A stretch of DNA of 64,000 nt from Polaromonas sp. 39-63-25 (lineage in GTDB: Bacteria > Pseudomonadota > Gammaproteobacteria > Burkholderiales > Burkholderiaceae_C). Within the stretch, counting starts at the first letter, position 1, and each line of letters begins with the position of its first letter. Shown here piece by piece: positions 43,144 through 53,453 of this stretch. The position numbers and the translations under genes were made by a program. The DNA lies in the NCBI RefSeq assembly GCF_002278925.1, contig NZ_NCJH01000001.1, positions 434,001 through 498,000 on the forward strand, written 5' to 3'. The notes below the pieces were generated by a model, which did no database searches, was not told the DNA's origin, and saw only the letters and a list, made by a program, of their open reading frames with translations.

Positions 43144-45111
43144 GTGGCCATTCCCCAATCATTCATCCAGGAACTGCTGGCGCGCGCCGACGTGGTGGAC
43201 ATCGTCGGGCGTTACGTCCAGCTCAAAAAAGGCGGCGCCAATTTCATGGGGCTGTGCCCCTTCCACGGCGAAAAATCGCCCTCCTTCAGCGTCAGCCCGT
43301 CCAAGCAGTTCTACCACTGCTTCGGCTGCGGCAAAAACGGCAATGCCATCAGCTTTCTGATGGAGCACGGCGGCATGACCTTCGTTGAGGCCGTGAAGGA
43401 CCTGGCCCAGCAATACGGCCTGCAGGTGCCCGAAGACGACGTCTCGCCGCAGGAGCGCGCCCGTGCCGCCCAGGCGCGCGAGCAGCAGGCCACCCTCACC
43501 AGCGTGCTCGAAAAAGCCGGCATCGCCTACATCAAGCACCTGCGCAACGCGCCGCGCGCCATCGACTACCTCAAGGGTCGCGGCCTGTCGGGCGAAATCG
43601 CCAAAACCTTCGGCCTCGGCTACGCGCCCGAAGGCTGGCGCGCGCTGGCCAGTGTGTTCCCCGACTACAACGACCCGCTGCTGGTGGAAAGCGGCCTGGT
43701 CATCACCGGTGAGCCTGGCGAGGAAAATGCCCAAGGCGAAGCCAAGCGTTACGACCGCTTCCGCGACCGCATCATGTTTCCGATCCGCAACGTCAAGGGC
43801 GAATGCATAGGTTTCGGCGGGCGTGTGCTGGGCGACGAAAAACCCAAGTACCTGAACTCGCCCGAAACCCCGGTGTTCAGCAAGGGCCGCGAGCTCTACG
43901 GCCTGTTCGAGGCGCGCACCGCGCTGCGCGAACACGGCTACGCGCTGGTCACCGAAGGCTACATGGACGTGGTGGCGCTGGCCCAGCTCGGTTTTGCCAA
44001 CGCCGTGGCCACCCTGGGCACGGCCTGCACCGCCGACCATGTGCAAAAGCTGTTCCGCTTCACCGAGTCGGTGGTCTTCAGCTTTGACGGCGACAGCGCC
44101 GGCCGCCGGGCCGCGCGCAAGGCGCTGGACGCCGCCCTGCCCTTTGCCACCGACGTGCGCACCGTCAAGTTCCTGTTCCTGCCGGCCGAACACGACCCCG
44201 ACAGCTACATCCGCGAACACGGCCAGGAAGGCTTTGCGGCCTATGTCGCCAAGGCCGTGCCGCTGAGCAAATTCATGCTCGACGCCGCCGGCGAAGGCTG
44301 CGACCTGGATACCGCCGAAGGCCGCGCCCACATGGCCAGCAATGCGCGTCCGCTGTGGAGCCTGCTGCCCGACGGCACACTCAAGCACCAGTTGCTCGCC
44401 GAGATCGCCGACACCGTGCTGATCGACAGCCGCGAACTGCTGCAGATCTGGCAACCGGCCGCGCCGCACTATAAAAACAGTAGCAACTCGCGAACACAGG
44501 GAAAGGGCCAGCGGCCAAAAGCGCCTGAATATGCCGACGCCGTTCCGCATTTCGAGGAGTTTTCCGGCAACTTTGCCGACTTGCACGATGAAGGCGCTTA
44601 TGCCGCGTCGCTGCCCGCCCCGTCGTCGGCGGGCGGGTCTGCCGGCCGCAGCTTCGGCGCCAAGCCAGGTGCCAGCCGCCCGCCGCGGCGCATCGCGGGG
44701 CGGGTGTTGCCGGCCGGCCGCGAAGACCGGGTGCTGCGGCTGATGCTGACCGACCCGCAAAGCTGGGACAAGCTCAGCGGGGAAGAACACGTGCTGCTGT
44801 CGGAACTGCCGGCGCCGCACGGGCCGCTGTTTGTCTGGCTGGAGAGCCAGCTGCACGAACACGGGCCGCAGCCCTGGGCAGCCCTGCGCGAAGGGCTGCG
44901 CGAACACCCCCAGGAAAAATACGCGGTGGACCAGATCGCCCAGCTTCACGAGGGCATCGAGTGCGACTGGAACGAGGTCCGCGCCATCCTGGACCAGCTC
45001 CTCAAGCTCAAACGCCAGCAGGAAATGGTCGATTTGCTGCCCCGGGTGCTGGCCGACCCGGCGGCCAGGCAGCGTTACGAAGAGTTGTCCGCCCTGCTGA
45101 AAAATAGCTGA
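43144..45111 (+). CDS. dnaG: DNA primase
   Basis: DnaG makes RNA primers for replication. This 655-residue protein has an N-terminal zinc finger (LCPFHGEKSPSF, YHCFGCGKNGNA, about residues 37-62), a catalytic core with PIRNVKGECIGFGGR, and the TOPRIM motifs LVTEGYMDVVALAQLGFANA and FSFDGDSAGRRAARKAL. The C-terminal helicase-binding region starts near residue 520. The start is a GTG at 43144 (VAIPQSFIQ, the common beta-proteobacterial N-terminus); in-frame ATG codons at 43087 and 43120 are less likely. Residues about 441-461, in the linker before the helicase-binding part, are encoded by repeat A copy 10. Confidence 0.94.
   Translation: MAIPQSFIQELLARADVVDIVGRYVQLKKGGANFMGLCPFHGEKSPSFSVSPSKQFYHCFGCGKNGNAISFLMEHGGMTFVEAVKDLAQQYGLQVPEDDVSPQERARAAQAREQQATLTSVLEKAGIAYIKHLRNAPRAIDYLKGRGLSGEIAKTFGLGYAPEGWRALASVFPDYNDPLLVESGLVITGEPGEENAQGEAKRYDRFRDRIMFPIRNVKGECIGFGGRVLGDEKPKYLNSPETPVFSKGRELYGLFEARTALREHGYALVTEGYMDVVALAQLGFANAVATLGTACTADHVQKLFRFTESVVFSFDGDSAGRRAARKALDAALPFATDVRTVKFLFLPAEHDPDSYIREHGQEGFAAYVAKAVPLSKFMLDAAGEGCDLDTAEGRAHMASNARPLWSLLPDGTLKHQLLAEIADTVLIDSRELLQIWQPAAPHYKNSSNSRTQGKGQRPKAPEYADAVPHFEEFSGNFADLHDEGAYAASLPAPSSAGGSAGRSFGAKPGASRPPRRIAGRVLPAGREDRVLRLMLTDPQSWDKLSGEEHVLLSELPAPHGPLFVWLESQLHEHGPQPWAALREGLREHPQEKYAVDQIAQLHEGIECDWNEVRAILDQLLKLKRQQEMVDLLPRVLADPAARQRYEELSALLKNS
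44468..44528 (+). repeat. repeat A copy 10, in frame in the dnaG linker
   Basis: Core ACTATAAAAACAGTAGC (44468-44484), AACTCGCG, GGGAAAGGGCCAGCGGCC, AAAA. More diverged than other copies but with the same spacing; the GGGAAAGGGC block is shared with copy 4 in earP. Translated as YKNSSNSRTQGKGQRPK. Confidence 0.7.
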
Positions 45112-45126
45112 TTTGGCCCTTTTTTG

Positions 45127-45156
45127 TTGCCCAAAAATGAGGCAACAGGGTATAAT
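45127..45156 (+). promoter_or_regulatory. promoter in the dnaG-rpoD gap, overlapped by an inverted repeat
   Basis: -10 TATAAT (45151-45156) with -35 TTGCCC (45127-45132) and an 18-bp spacer. A perfect dyad GTTGCC-N9-GGCAAC (45126-45146) covers the -35 and spacer, so it may be an operator. It is the only good promoter in the 333-bp gap before rpoD. Confidence 0.6.
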
Positions 45157-45162
45157 CCGATT

Positions 45163-45368
45163 TTCCGCTACGGCAAGCGCGACAGCAGCACCTCCGGTAC
45201 CAGCCCCCCGCAAGAACGGGACCTCACAGGTTGAAGGGCCACCTCCCCGCAAGGACTGCACACCAAATGTTCGCCCAAACAACTTGCTGTGGAGCCTGAC
45301 GGGCTTGAGACACCTCTCAAGTCCGACAGACTCCTGAATGCCCAGCCATCCGGCGCGGGCATTTTTTG
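45163..45368 (+). ncRNA. candidate structured rpoD leader / small RNA ending in an intrinsic terminator
   Basis: From the expected start (about 45163) the 5' region of rpoD is about 280 nt with no plausible gene. It contains the 9-bp hairpin GGGCTTGAG-ACACCT-CTCAAGTCC (45301-45324), then AATGCCC/GGGCATT (45337-45343 with 45357-45363) followed by six T residues, which is a full intrinsic terminator 77 nt before the rpoD start. The transcript could end here as an RNA of about 205 nt, or the terminator may attenuate rpoD. No known RNA family was recognised. The remainder to 45444 holds GGGGGAG as ribosome site. Confidence 0.45.
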
Positions 45369-45444
45369 TGCCTGTAGCCCGACCGCTGTCGGGTGTCAGG
45401 AACCCAAGTCTGTTGAGGAAAGTTTCACACCGGGGGAGTTCGCC

Positions 45445-47847
<2,403 letters not shown>

Positions 47848-47886
47848 GCACCCGGCCCCCTTGCCGCGCAAGCGGCACGGCAGCCC

Positions 47887-47928
47887 AACGCCCCGGCCCG
47901 CCCACAGCGGTCCGGGGCGTTGTTTTTT
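47887..47928 (+). terminator. intrinsic terminator of rpoD
   Basis: The stem AACGCCCCGG (47887-47896) with CCGGGGCGTT (47912-47921) and a 15-nt loop is followed by a six-T run. Confidence 0.88.
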
Positions 47929-47988
47929 GTGCATGGAACGAGCTGCAGCCCTCATGGGTTGGACCTGGGGCGCTTCATAAAAGATAGC
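47928..47988 (-). repeat. repeat A copy 11 (diverged), after the rpoD terminator
   Basis: Minus-strand core GCTATCTTTTATGAAGC (47988-47972), a GC-rich stretch, then GAGGGCTGCAGCTC as in the GGGCTGCAGCC of copy 8. The spacing is right but several positions differ and the second hairpin is poor. Confidence 0.5.
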
Positions 47989-48080
47989 AAACTGTGCCGC
48001 GCAAGCGGCCTTCGCCTGCGCCACCCTACACTTGGCGTTCACCGAACTCGTCCACCAAACTGCCATGAGCGCTGCACGAC

Positions 48081-49220
48081 ATGTCTGAATCCACCGACTT
48101 CCTCATCATCGGCGGCGGCATCGCCGCTGCCTCCGTCGGCTACTGGCTGGCACCGCACGGCCGTGTCACCCTGCTCGAGCGCGAGCCGCAGCCGGGCTAC
48201 CATTCCACCGGCCGCTCGGCTGCGCTGTTCATGGAAAGTTATGGCACGCCCCAGGTGCGCGCCCTCACCATGGCCAGCCGGGCCTTCCTGCAGTCGCCGC
48301 CCGAGGGTTTTGCCGAACACCCGCTGCTGGGCCCGCGCGGCGCCATGATGGTGGCGACCCACGGACAGGATGCGCTGCTCGCCGAACACTGGGACATCCT
48401 GCGCGCCATGACGCCGCATGCGCAGCTGCTGGACGGCGCAGGCGCCTGCGCCAGGGTGCCCGCGCTTCGCCCCGGCAAGGTGCTGGGCGCGGTGTACGAA
48501 CCCGAGGCCGCCGACATGGACGTGCATGCCATCCACCAGGGTTATCTGCGCGGGTTGCGCCGCGCAGGCGGCGTGGTGGTGTGCAACGCAGAAGTCACGG
48601 CACTTGAGCGCGCCAGTGGCGTCTGGCGGGCGAAGGCGGGCGGCCAAGTGTACGAAGCGCCCGTGGTCCTCAATGCCGCTGGCGCCTGGGCCGACGTGGT
48701 CGCCGCCCTCGCCGGCCTGCCCGGCATCGGCCTGGAGCCGCGGCGGCGCTCGGCCTTCATCTTTGCGTCCCCGGAAGACGTGAACACGGGCGGCTGGCCG
48801 CTGACCGGCGGCGTAGCCGAAGACTGGTACTTCAAGCCCGACGCCGGCATGCTGCTGGGCTCGCCGGCCAATGCCGACCCGGTGGCGCCGCATGACGTGC
48901 AGCCGGAGGAAATGGACATCGCCCTAGCCATCCACCGCATCGAGGAGATGACCACGCTGTCCATCCGCCGGCCCACGCGCACCTGGGCCGGGCTGCGCTC
49001 CTTCGTTGCCGACGGTGACCTGGTGGGCGGCTTCGATGTCCACGCGCCGGGCTTCTTTTGGGTCGCGGCCCAGGGCGGCTACGGCATCCAGACCTCGGCC
49101 GCGATGGGCGAGACCTGCGCCGCACTCGCGCGCGGCCTGCCCGTTCCCGAACGCATCGCCGCCTTCGGCCTCACGGCCGCCATGCTCAGCCCGTCCCGAC
49201 TGAGCGCTGCGGCGGCCTGA
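48081..49220 (+). CDS. FAD-dependent oxidoreductase (DAO / glycine oxidase family)
   Basis: A 379-residue flavoprotein. The N-terminal FAD motif is TDFLIIGGGIAAASVGYWLA, followed by EREPQPGYHSTGRSAALF, VVLNAAGAWADVVAALAGLP and the C-terminal FWVAAQGGYGIQTSAAMGE. Family members oxidise D-amino acids, glycine, sarcosine or similar amines. It is convergent with the dioxygenase pair (7 bp gap), so shared function is not implied. The start ATG at 48081 has a weak ribosome site. Confidence 0.84.
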   Translation: MSESTDFLIIGGGIAAASVGYWLAPHGRVTLLEREPQPGYHSTGRSAALFMESYGTPQVRALTMASRAFLQSPPEGFAEHPLLGPRGAMMVATHGQDALLAEHWDILRAMTPHAQLLDGAGACARVPALRPGKVLGAVYEPEAADMDVHAIHQGYLRGLRRAGGVVVCNAEVTALERASGVWRAKAGGQVYEAPVVLNAAGAWADVVAALAGLPGIGLEPRRRSAFIFASPEDVNTGGWPLTGGVAEDWYFKPDAGMLLGSPANADPVAPHDVQPEEMDIALAIHRIEEMTTLSIRRPTRTWAGLRSFVADGDLVGGFDVHAPGFFWVAAQGGYGIQTSAAMGETCAALARGLPVPERIAAFGLTAAMLSPSRLSAAAA

Positions 49221-49227
49221 CCCTCGC

Positions 49228-50067
49228 TCAGTCCAGCGCGGCCAGCGCCATCATGCCGGCGGCCGTGTTGGAAATCGGGATGTGGTAGTTGGTGTGCACC
49301 TTGCGCACGCGGCCCGGCACGGCGGCGCGCGTGGCCAGCCACATCAGCAGCTCCACACCCTGGGTGCCGGTTTTTTCGACGAGTTCATGGATGCTGTATT
49401 GCGCGGCCCACTCGGGCTCGCTGATCAGGCTGTCCATGAACTTCAGGTCAAAGGCCTTGTTGATGAAACCGGCGCGTTCGCCGTCGAGCTGGTGGCTCAG
49501 GCCGCCGGTGCCTATCACCACCACCTTCCTGTCGCTGTCCCACGACGCGATCGCCTCGCCCACCGCCTTGCCCAGGGCCAGGCAGCGTTTGGCGCTGGGC
49601 AGCGGAAACTGCACGGTGTTGATGCAGATCGGCACCGTCAGCACCGGGCACGGGCCCTCGGGCCAGAACAGCTTGAGCGGCAGCGTGAAGGCGTGGTCCA
49701 CCAGCATTTCCTGGCAGGTCGTGATGTCGAACTCCTTGTCCACCAGTTCATTGATGATGTGCCAGGAGAGCTCGGGCACACCCCGGAACGGCGGCAGCGT
49801 GGGAATGCCCCAGCCTTCGTCGGCATTGCGGTACTCGGGCGCGGCACCCACGGCAAAGGTCGGCATCTTGTCGAGGAAGAAGTTCAGGCCGTGGTCGTTG
49901 TAGAACACCACCGCAATGTCGGGCTTGACCTCGTCGAGCCAGGCCCGCACCGGCAGAAAGCCGTCAAAGAAGGGTTTCCAGTAGGGCTCCTGCTGGGCGC
50001 CCCGGGCGATCGCACCGCCAATGGCGGGCACGTGGGAAGTGGTCAGGCCACCGATGATTTTTGCCAT
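49228..50067 (-). CDS. class III extradiol dioxygenase beta subunit, LigB-like (divergent)
   Basis: A 279-residue LigB-fold protein. Iron ligands are kept: His12 in [17 protein letters not shown], His59 in VVFYNDHGLNFF, and Glu in GVELLMWLATRA. GTGGLSHQLDGERAGFINKA is the conserved active-site loop. It differs clearly from the second LigB at 54941 (e.g. VDHAFTLPLKLFWPEG in place of [16 protein letters not shown]), so the substrate may not be protocatechuate; gallate or another catecholic acid is possible. It is downstream of an alpha-subunit gene by 11 bp, with a divergent LysR gene. Confidence 0.85.
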   Translation of the reverse strand: MAKIIGGLTTSHVPAIGGAIARGAQQEPYWKPFFDGFLPVRAWLDEVKPDIAVVFYNDHGLNFFLDKMPTFAVGAAPEYRNADEGWGIPTLPPFRGVPELSWHIINELVDKEFDITTCQEMLVDHAFTLPLKLFWPEGPCPVLTVPICINTVQFPLPSAKRCLALGKAVGEAIASWDSDRKVVVIGTGGLSHQLDGERAGFINKAFDLKFMDSLISEPEWAAQYSIHELVEKTGTQGVELLMWLATRAAVPGRVRKVHTNYHIPISNTAAGMMALAALD

Positions 50068-50078
50068 GCTGCTTTTCC

Positions 50079-50450
50079 TCAGGCCAACAGTGTGGCGGGT
50101 TGATCGTTCTGCGCGAGCAGCCGCGCCTTGAAGGCCTCCTTGCTCAGGCCGGTCTGCGCGGCACCCAGGTCCTGCACGTCCAGCCCCAGGATGCCGGCGA
50201 ACTTGGCCAGGTAGTACACGTTGCCGCCCGCCGCCAGCAGGCCCAGCACGTTGCGCGTGCGTATGGCTTGGGCCTGCTGCCCGTTCAGGCCATAACGAAG
50301 CATGTAGCCCACCTCATCGGTCTTGAAGGCAGCACGGTTGTCCGCGTTGTTGAACGAGAAACACATCTTGTTGAGCGCATAGCCTTTTTGGGCCTGCTCG
50401 CCGTCAAACAGCGTGGTGCCGGGAATCGGCTTTGGCGGGGAATGGGACAC
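50079..50450 (-). CDS. class III extradiol dioxygenase alpha subunit, LigA-like (divergent)
   Basis: A 123-residue LigA-type small subunit: PGTTLFDGEQAQKGYALNKM, CFSFNNADNRAAFKTDEVGY, AIRTRNVLGLLAAGGNVYYL. It covers the active site of the beta subunit. It is about 24 residues shorter than the PmdA at 55798, mainly at the C-terminus. The start is a GTG at 50450 with GAGGAGAT upstream. First gene of a two-gene unit with the beta subunit. Confidence 0.85.
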   Translation of the reverse strand: MSHSPPKPIPGTTLFDGEQAQKGYALNKMCFSFNNADNRAAFKTDEVGYMLRYGLNGQQAQAIRTRNVLGLLAAGGNVYYLAKFAGILGLDVQDLGAAQTGLSKEAFKARLLAQNDQPATLLA

Positions 50451-50521
50451 GGAAATCTCCTCGGGTTGACCTGTATCAGTACCCCAGTATTGCCGCCCGA
50501 TTACAAAAGATAAACCGATGA

Positions 50522-51454
50522 ATGCTGATGGAACCCATGAATGAATCCGATGGATCCGGGCTGGACGCCAGGTTGCTGCAGTTGCTGCTGACCGTGCTCG
50601 ACACCGGCAGTGTGACTGCGGCGGCGCAGCGCCTGGGCGTGACGCAGTCCGCCGTGAGCCACGGCCTGGACCGGTTGCGCGCCATCACCGGCGACCCGCT
50701 GTTCGTGAAGGCCGGCCGCGGCATCGTGGCCACCGCACGCGCCGAGGCCCTGGCCCTGCCGGCGCGCGAACTGCTGGGCGCACTGGAGCGTTTTGCGCGG
50801 CTCGGCAGCTTCGACCCCGCGCGCTGGCAAACCACCTTCACGATCGCCGCCAATGACTTCCAGCGCGACCTGCTGCTGCCTGCGCTGGCCGCGCGCCTGC
50901 GCATGCAGGCACCGGGCGTGGTGCTGCGCGTGATCCCTTCCGCAGTGCCGCGGCTGGAAACACTGCGCAGCGACGACTGCCAGCTGGCCATCAGCCCGCG
51001 CCCGCCCGAAGGCAGCGACATCGTGCAAAAACGCCTGTTCGAAGACCAGTACCGGGTCTTTTATGACCCGGCGGAACGCGAGGCGCCGCGTACCGAGGCC
51101 GACTACCTGGCCGCCAGCCACGCCACCGTGGTGTACGAGCCGCGCCGCAGCCTGGAGCTGGACCAGGTGCTGGCGGCGCGCGGCCTGAAGCGGCATTTCA
51201 CGGTGATGGTGCCGTCCTTCAGCGCACTGCCGGCCTTTCTGCGCGGCACGCCGTTGCTGGCCACTGTGCCGGGGCTGCTGGCGCACCACAGCTTCCAGGG
51301 CCTGGCCAGTTGCCAGCCGCCTGTGCCTTGCCCCTCCATGCCCATGTACGCGATCTGGCACCTGCGCTACCAGCAGGATCCGGCGCACCGCTGGCTGCGC
51401 GAACAGCTGGATGCCGTGGTGGGCCCGGCGCTGGCCGACGCCGCACCGGGCTAG
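50522..51454 (+). CDS. LysR-family transcriptional regulator (NodD/PcpR-like)
   Basis: A 310-residue LysR protein: LLQLLLTVLDTGSVTAAAQR, LGVTQSAVSHGLDRLRAITG, DPLFVKAGRGIVATARAEAL, then an effector domain (FTIAANDFQRDLLLPALAAR). The DPLFVK form is typical of the NodD/SyrM branch. It is divergent from the LigAB-like pair across a 71-bp gap, so it is the likely regulator. The gap holds TGTATCAGTACCCCAGTATTG. Start: ATG at 50522, with in-frame ATG at 50528 and 50537 as alternatives. Confidence 0.83.
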   Translation: MLMEPMNESDGSGLDARLLQLLLTVLDTGSVTAAAQRLGVTQSAVSHGLDRLRAITGDPLFVKAGRGIVATARAEALALPARELLGALERFARLGSFDPARWQTTFTIAANDFQRDLLLPALAARLRMQAPGVVLRVIPSAVPRLETLRSDDCQLAISPRPPEGSDIVQKRLFEDQYRVFYDPAEREAPRTEADYLAASHATVVYEPRRSLELDQVLAARGLKRHFTVMVPSFSALPAFLRGTPLLATVPGLLAHHSFQGLASCQPPVPCPSMPMYAIWHLRYQQDPAHRWLREQLDAVVGPALADAAPG

Positions 51455-51457
51455 ATT

Positions 51458-51518
51458 TTCAGTAAAACAGGCCGCTAGCCCTTATGGATAAACCGCAGGG
51501 AGCTATCAATACAATAGC
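51458..51518 (-). repeat. repeat A copy 12, between convergent LysR and aldo/keto reductase genes
   Basis: Minus-strand core GCTATTGTATTGATAGC (51518-51502), a TCCCTGCGG segment, ATAAGGGCTAGCGGCC and a T-rich end. It fills the 81-bp convergent gap. Confidence 0.85.
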
Positions 51519-51535
51519 ATTCCGCCGGAATCCGA

Positions 51536-52543
51536 TCAAGCGGCAAATTCCTCGGTGTCCACTTCGCTGACACTCTGTGCGCTGTAGCGGTGTCCGGTGA
51601 CGGTGTCCTGGTTGACCAGCGCTTCCAGCCTGGCCAGCAGGCCCGCGTCCAGCCGGACGTTCATCGCGCCGAGGTTGTCGTGCAGATGCTCGATGCTGGT
51701 GGTGCCGGGAATCGGCACGATATGCGGTGCCTTGTGCAGCAGCCAGGCCAGCGCGAGCTGGGCCGGCGTGCAGCCCGCCTCCTGCGCCAGCGCCTTGTAG
51801 GGCGGCAGCAGCTGAAGGTTGGCCGCGTAGTTCTCCGGCGAGAAGCGCGGCATGGCCTTGCGGATGTCCTTGGCGTCCAACCTGCTCACGTCGTGCAGCG
51901 CATCGCAGAGGAAGCCTCTGGCAACCGGACTGAAGGCGACAAACGTCGCGCCCAGCTCGCGGCAGGCCTCCAGCACCGCGATCTCGGGGTTGCGCGTCCA
52001 CAGCGAATACTCGGTCTGCACGGCCGCAATCGGGTGCACCGCATGGGCCTTGCGCAGCGTGGCGGCCGACACTTCGGACAGGCCGATGGCCCGCACCTTG
52101 CCCGCGCGCACCAGATCCGCCATGGCACCCACGCTGTCCTCGATCGGCACCTTCTTGTCCCAGCGGTGCAGGTAGTAAAGGTCGATCACGTCGGTCTGCA
52201 GGCGCTGCAGGCTGTCTTCGCAGTTCTTGCGAAGGGTCTCGGGCCGGCCGTCGATCACGCGTTTGACGCCGTCCTCGAACTGCACACCCGCCATGCCGCC
52301 CTTGCTGGCCAGTGTGAAACGGCTGCGGTGCTTTGACAGCACCTTGCCCACCAGCGTCTCGTTGGCACCGAAGCCGTACAGCGCCGCCGTGTCGAAAAGC
52401 GTGACGCCGGCATCGAGAGCGGCCAGCAGCACACGTTCGCCCTGCTCCGCCGATGGCGGCGCACCGTAGGCGTGGCTCAGGTTCATGCAGCCCAGGCCGA
52501 TGGCTGTAACGTGGAAGGGGCCTATGGTTCGTTCTTGCATCAC
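51536..52543 (-). CDS. aldo/keto reductase
   Basis: A 335-residue (beta/alpha)8 NADPH oxidoreductase. GVTLFDTAALYGFGANETLV holds the catalytic Asp and Tyr, LASKGGMAGVQFEDG the Lys, DVIDLYYLHRWDKKVPIEDS the His, and HIVPIPGTTSIEHLHDNLGA the NADP-binding C-terminal loop. The substrate is unknown. Start: GTG at 52543, overlapping the TGA of the upstream gene, or ATG at 52540. Last gene of a four-gene unit with 4-nt overlaps. Confidence 0.9.
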   Translation of the reverse strand: MMQERTIGPFHVTAIGLGCMNLSHAYGAPPSAEQGERVLLAALDAGVTLFDTAALYGFGANETLVGKVLSKHRSRFTLASKGGMAGVQFEDGVKRVIDGRPETLRKNCEDSLQRLQTDVIDLYYLHRWDKKVPIEDSVGAMADLVRAGKVRAIGLSEVSAATLRKAHAVHPIAAVQTEYSLWTRNPEIAVLEACRELGATFVAFSPVARGFLCDALHDVSRLDAKDIRKAMPRFSPENYAANLQLLPPYKALAQEAGCTPAQLALAWLLHKAPHIVPIPGTTSIEHLHDNLGAMNVRLDAGLLARLEALVNQDTVTGHRYSAQSVSEVDTEEFAA

Positions 52544-53031
52544 TCAAGCTTACTGGAAACGAAGCTGGATCGTGGCGCCTTCAGCCGCCGGCCCGCCAAT
52601 GTCAGCCAGGCGCTGCCGCCATAGGCGGCCACCAGGTCATGGGCGGTCTCGGCCCATGCGGGATGGCTGGCGTCCATGCCCAACTCCTCAATGAAATCTG
52701 CCTGAACAACCATGAACTGGCGCCGGTACGGCAACAGGAACGCCCGCGGATCAGCTTTCAGAGCCGTTTGCGCGTCCTCGTACCTGGCCAGCCACAGATT
52801 GAGCAACATGCCGGTCTGCGGCGCGTGCCAGAACGTCCCCATGTCATCCTCCCGCGTCGCCAGGCCTCCCAGCACGACCCGCGCGTGTTCCCAGTGGACA
52901 AAGCCCACCTCGCGCGCCACCTGGTTCAGGCAATGACGCAGGCGTAGCTCGCCAGGCCCCGTCTCTCCCCGCCGGGCGGCGTTGAGACCAAGCCGCGCAC
53001 GTGTCTTCAATTCATCGAGCAGCGCGCTCAC
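52540..53031 (-). CDS. conserved hypothetical protein
   Basis: A 163-residue protein I cannot assign to a named family. No signal peptide or membrane segment. SALLDELKTRARLGLNAARR and LRLRHCLNQVAREVGFVHWE look helical; a Trp-rich middle (THFWHAPQTG-like: GTFWHAPQTGMLLNLWLARY) and FLLPYRRQFMVVQADFIEEL follow. I chose the GTG start at 53031 because it overlaps the marR stop (GTGA), the same coupling seen in its neighbours; ATG at 53058 is possible. The operon with a MarR regulator and a reductase suggests a stress or detoxification role, by context only. Confidence 0.65.
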   Translation of the reverse strand: MSALLDELKTRARLGLNAARRGETGPGELRLRHCLNQVAREVGFVHWEHARVVLGGLATREDDMGTFWHAPQTGMLLNLWLARYEDAQTALKADPRAFLLPYRRQFMVVQADFIEELGMDASHPAWAETAHDLVAAYGGSAWLTLAGRRLKAPRSSFVSSKLE

Positions 53032-53453
53032 GTGAGCTCCAGCACGGTGCTGCGGCAAAGCTGTGACAGCATGGCCCTCAAACGCTCCCGCGCCGCATCA
53101 TCCATGCCCGCCAGCGCTTCCGAGCAAACAGCCTCGGCGGTCACTGCAGCCTCGGTCACGCGCGCCCGTCCGGCCGGCCGCAGTGCCACCATGCGCCCGG
53201 GCTCCCGCTGGAGATAGCCGGTCTTTTCGAGGGGCGCAAGCTGCCGGACCACGGCCGACATGCGTACCCCCAGGGGTCGCACCAGGCCGGCCAGCGGGAG
53301 GCGCCCGCCTTCTGCCTGTGCCAGGAGGCGCAGCAGAATGAACTCGCCCAGGCTCAGGCCATGGAAGAGGCCCAGAACGTCGTCCAGTTTCAGCGTGAGG
53401 CTTGCATGCGCCAGGCTGACCTGCAGGCAATCGTCAAGTGCATTGGCTTTCAT
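53028..53453 (-). CDS. MarR-family transcriptional regulator
   Basis: A 141-residue winged-helix regulator: GLSLGEFILLRLLAQAEGGR, LPLAGLVRPLGVRMSAVVRQ (recognition helix), LAPLEKTGYLQREPGRMVAL (wing), then a C-terminal dimerisation helix. The ATG at 53453 overlaps the stop of the GIY-YIG gene (ATGA). It probably represses its own operon; no operator is obvious. Confidence 0.82.
   Translation of the reverse strand: MKANALDDCLQVSLAHASLTLKLDDVLGLFHGLSLGEFILLRLLAQAEGGRLPLAGLVRPLGVRMSAVVRQLAPLEKTGYLQREPGRMVALRPAGRARVTEAAVTAEAVCSEALAGMDDAARERLRAMLSQLCRSTVLELT

Noticed and set aside
45092-45108. A possible repeat A core at the dnaG stop codon (CTGAAAAATAGC)
   Set aside because: Only the right half of the core resembles the family and the tail does not match.
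45163-45368. 6S RNA, tmRNA or SRP RNA before rpoD
   Set aside because: None of their conserved sequences or the long closing stem was found; only hairpins and a terminator are visible.
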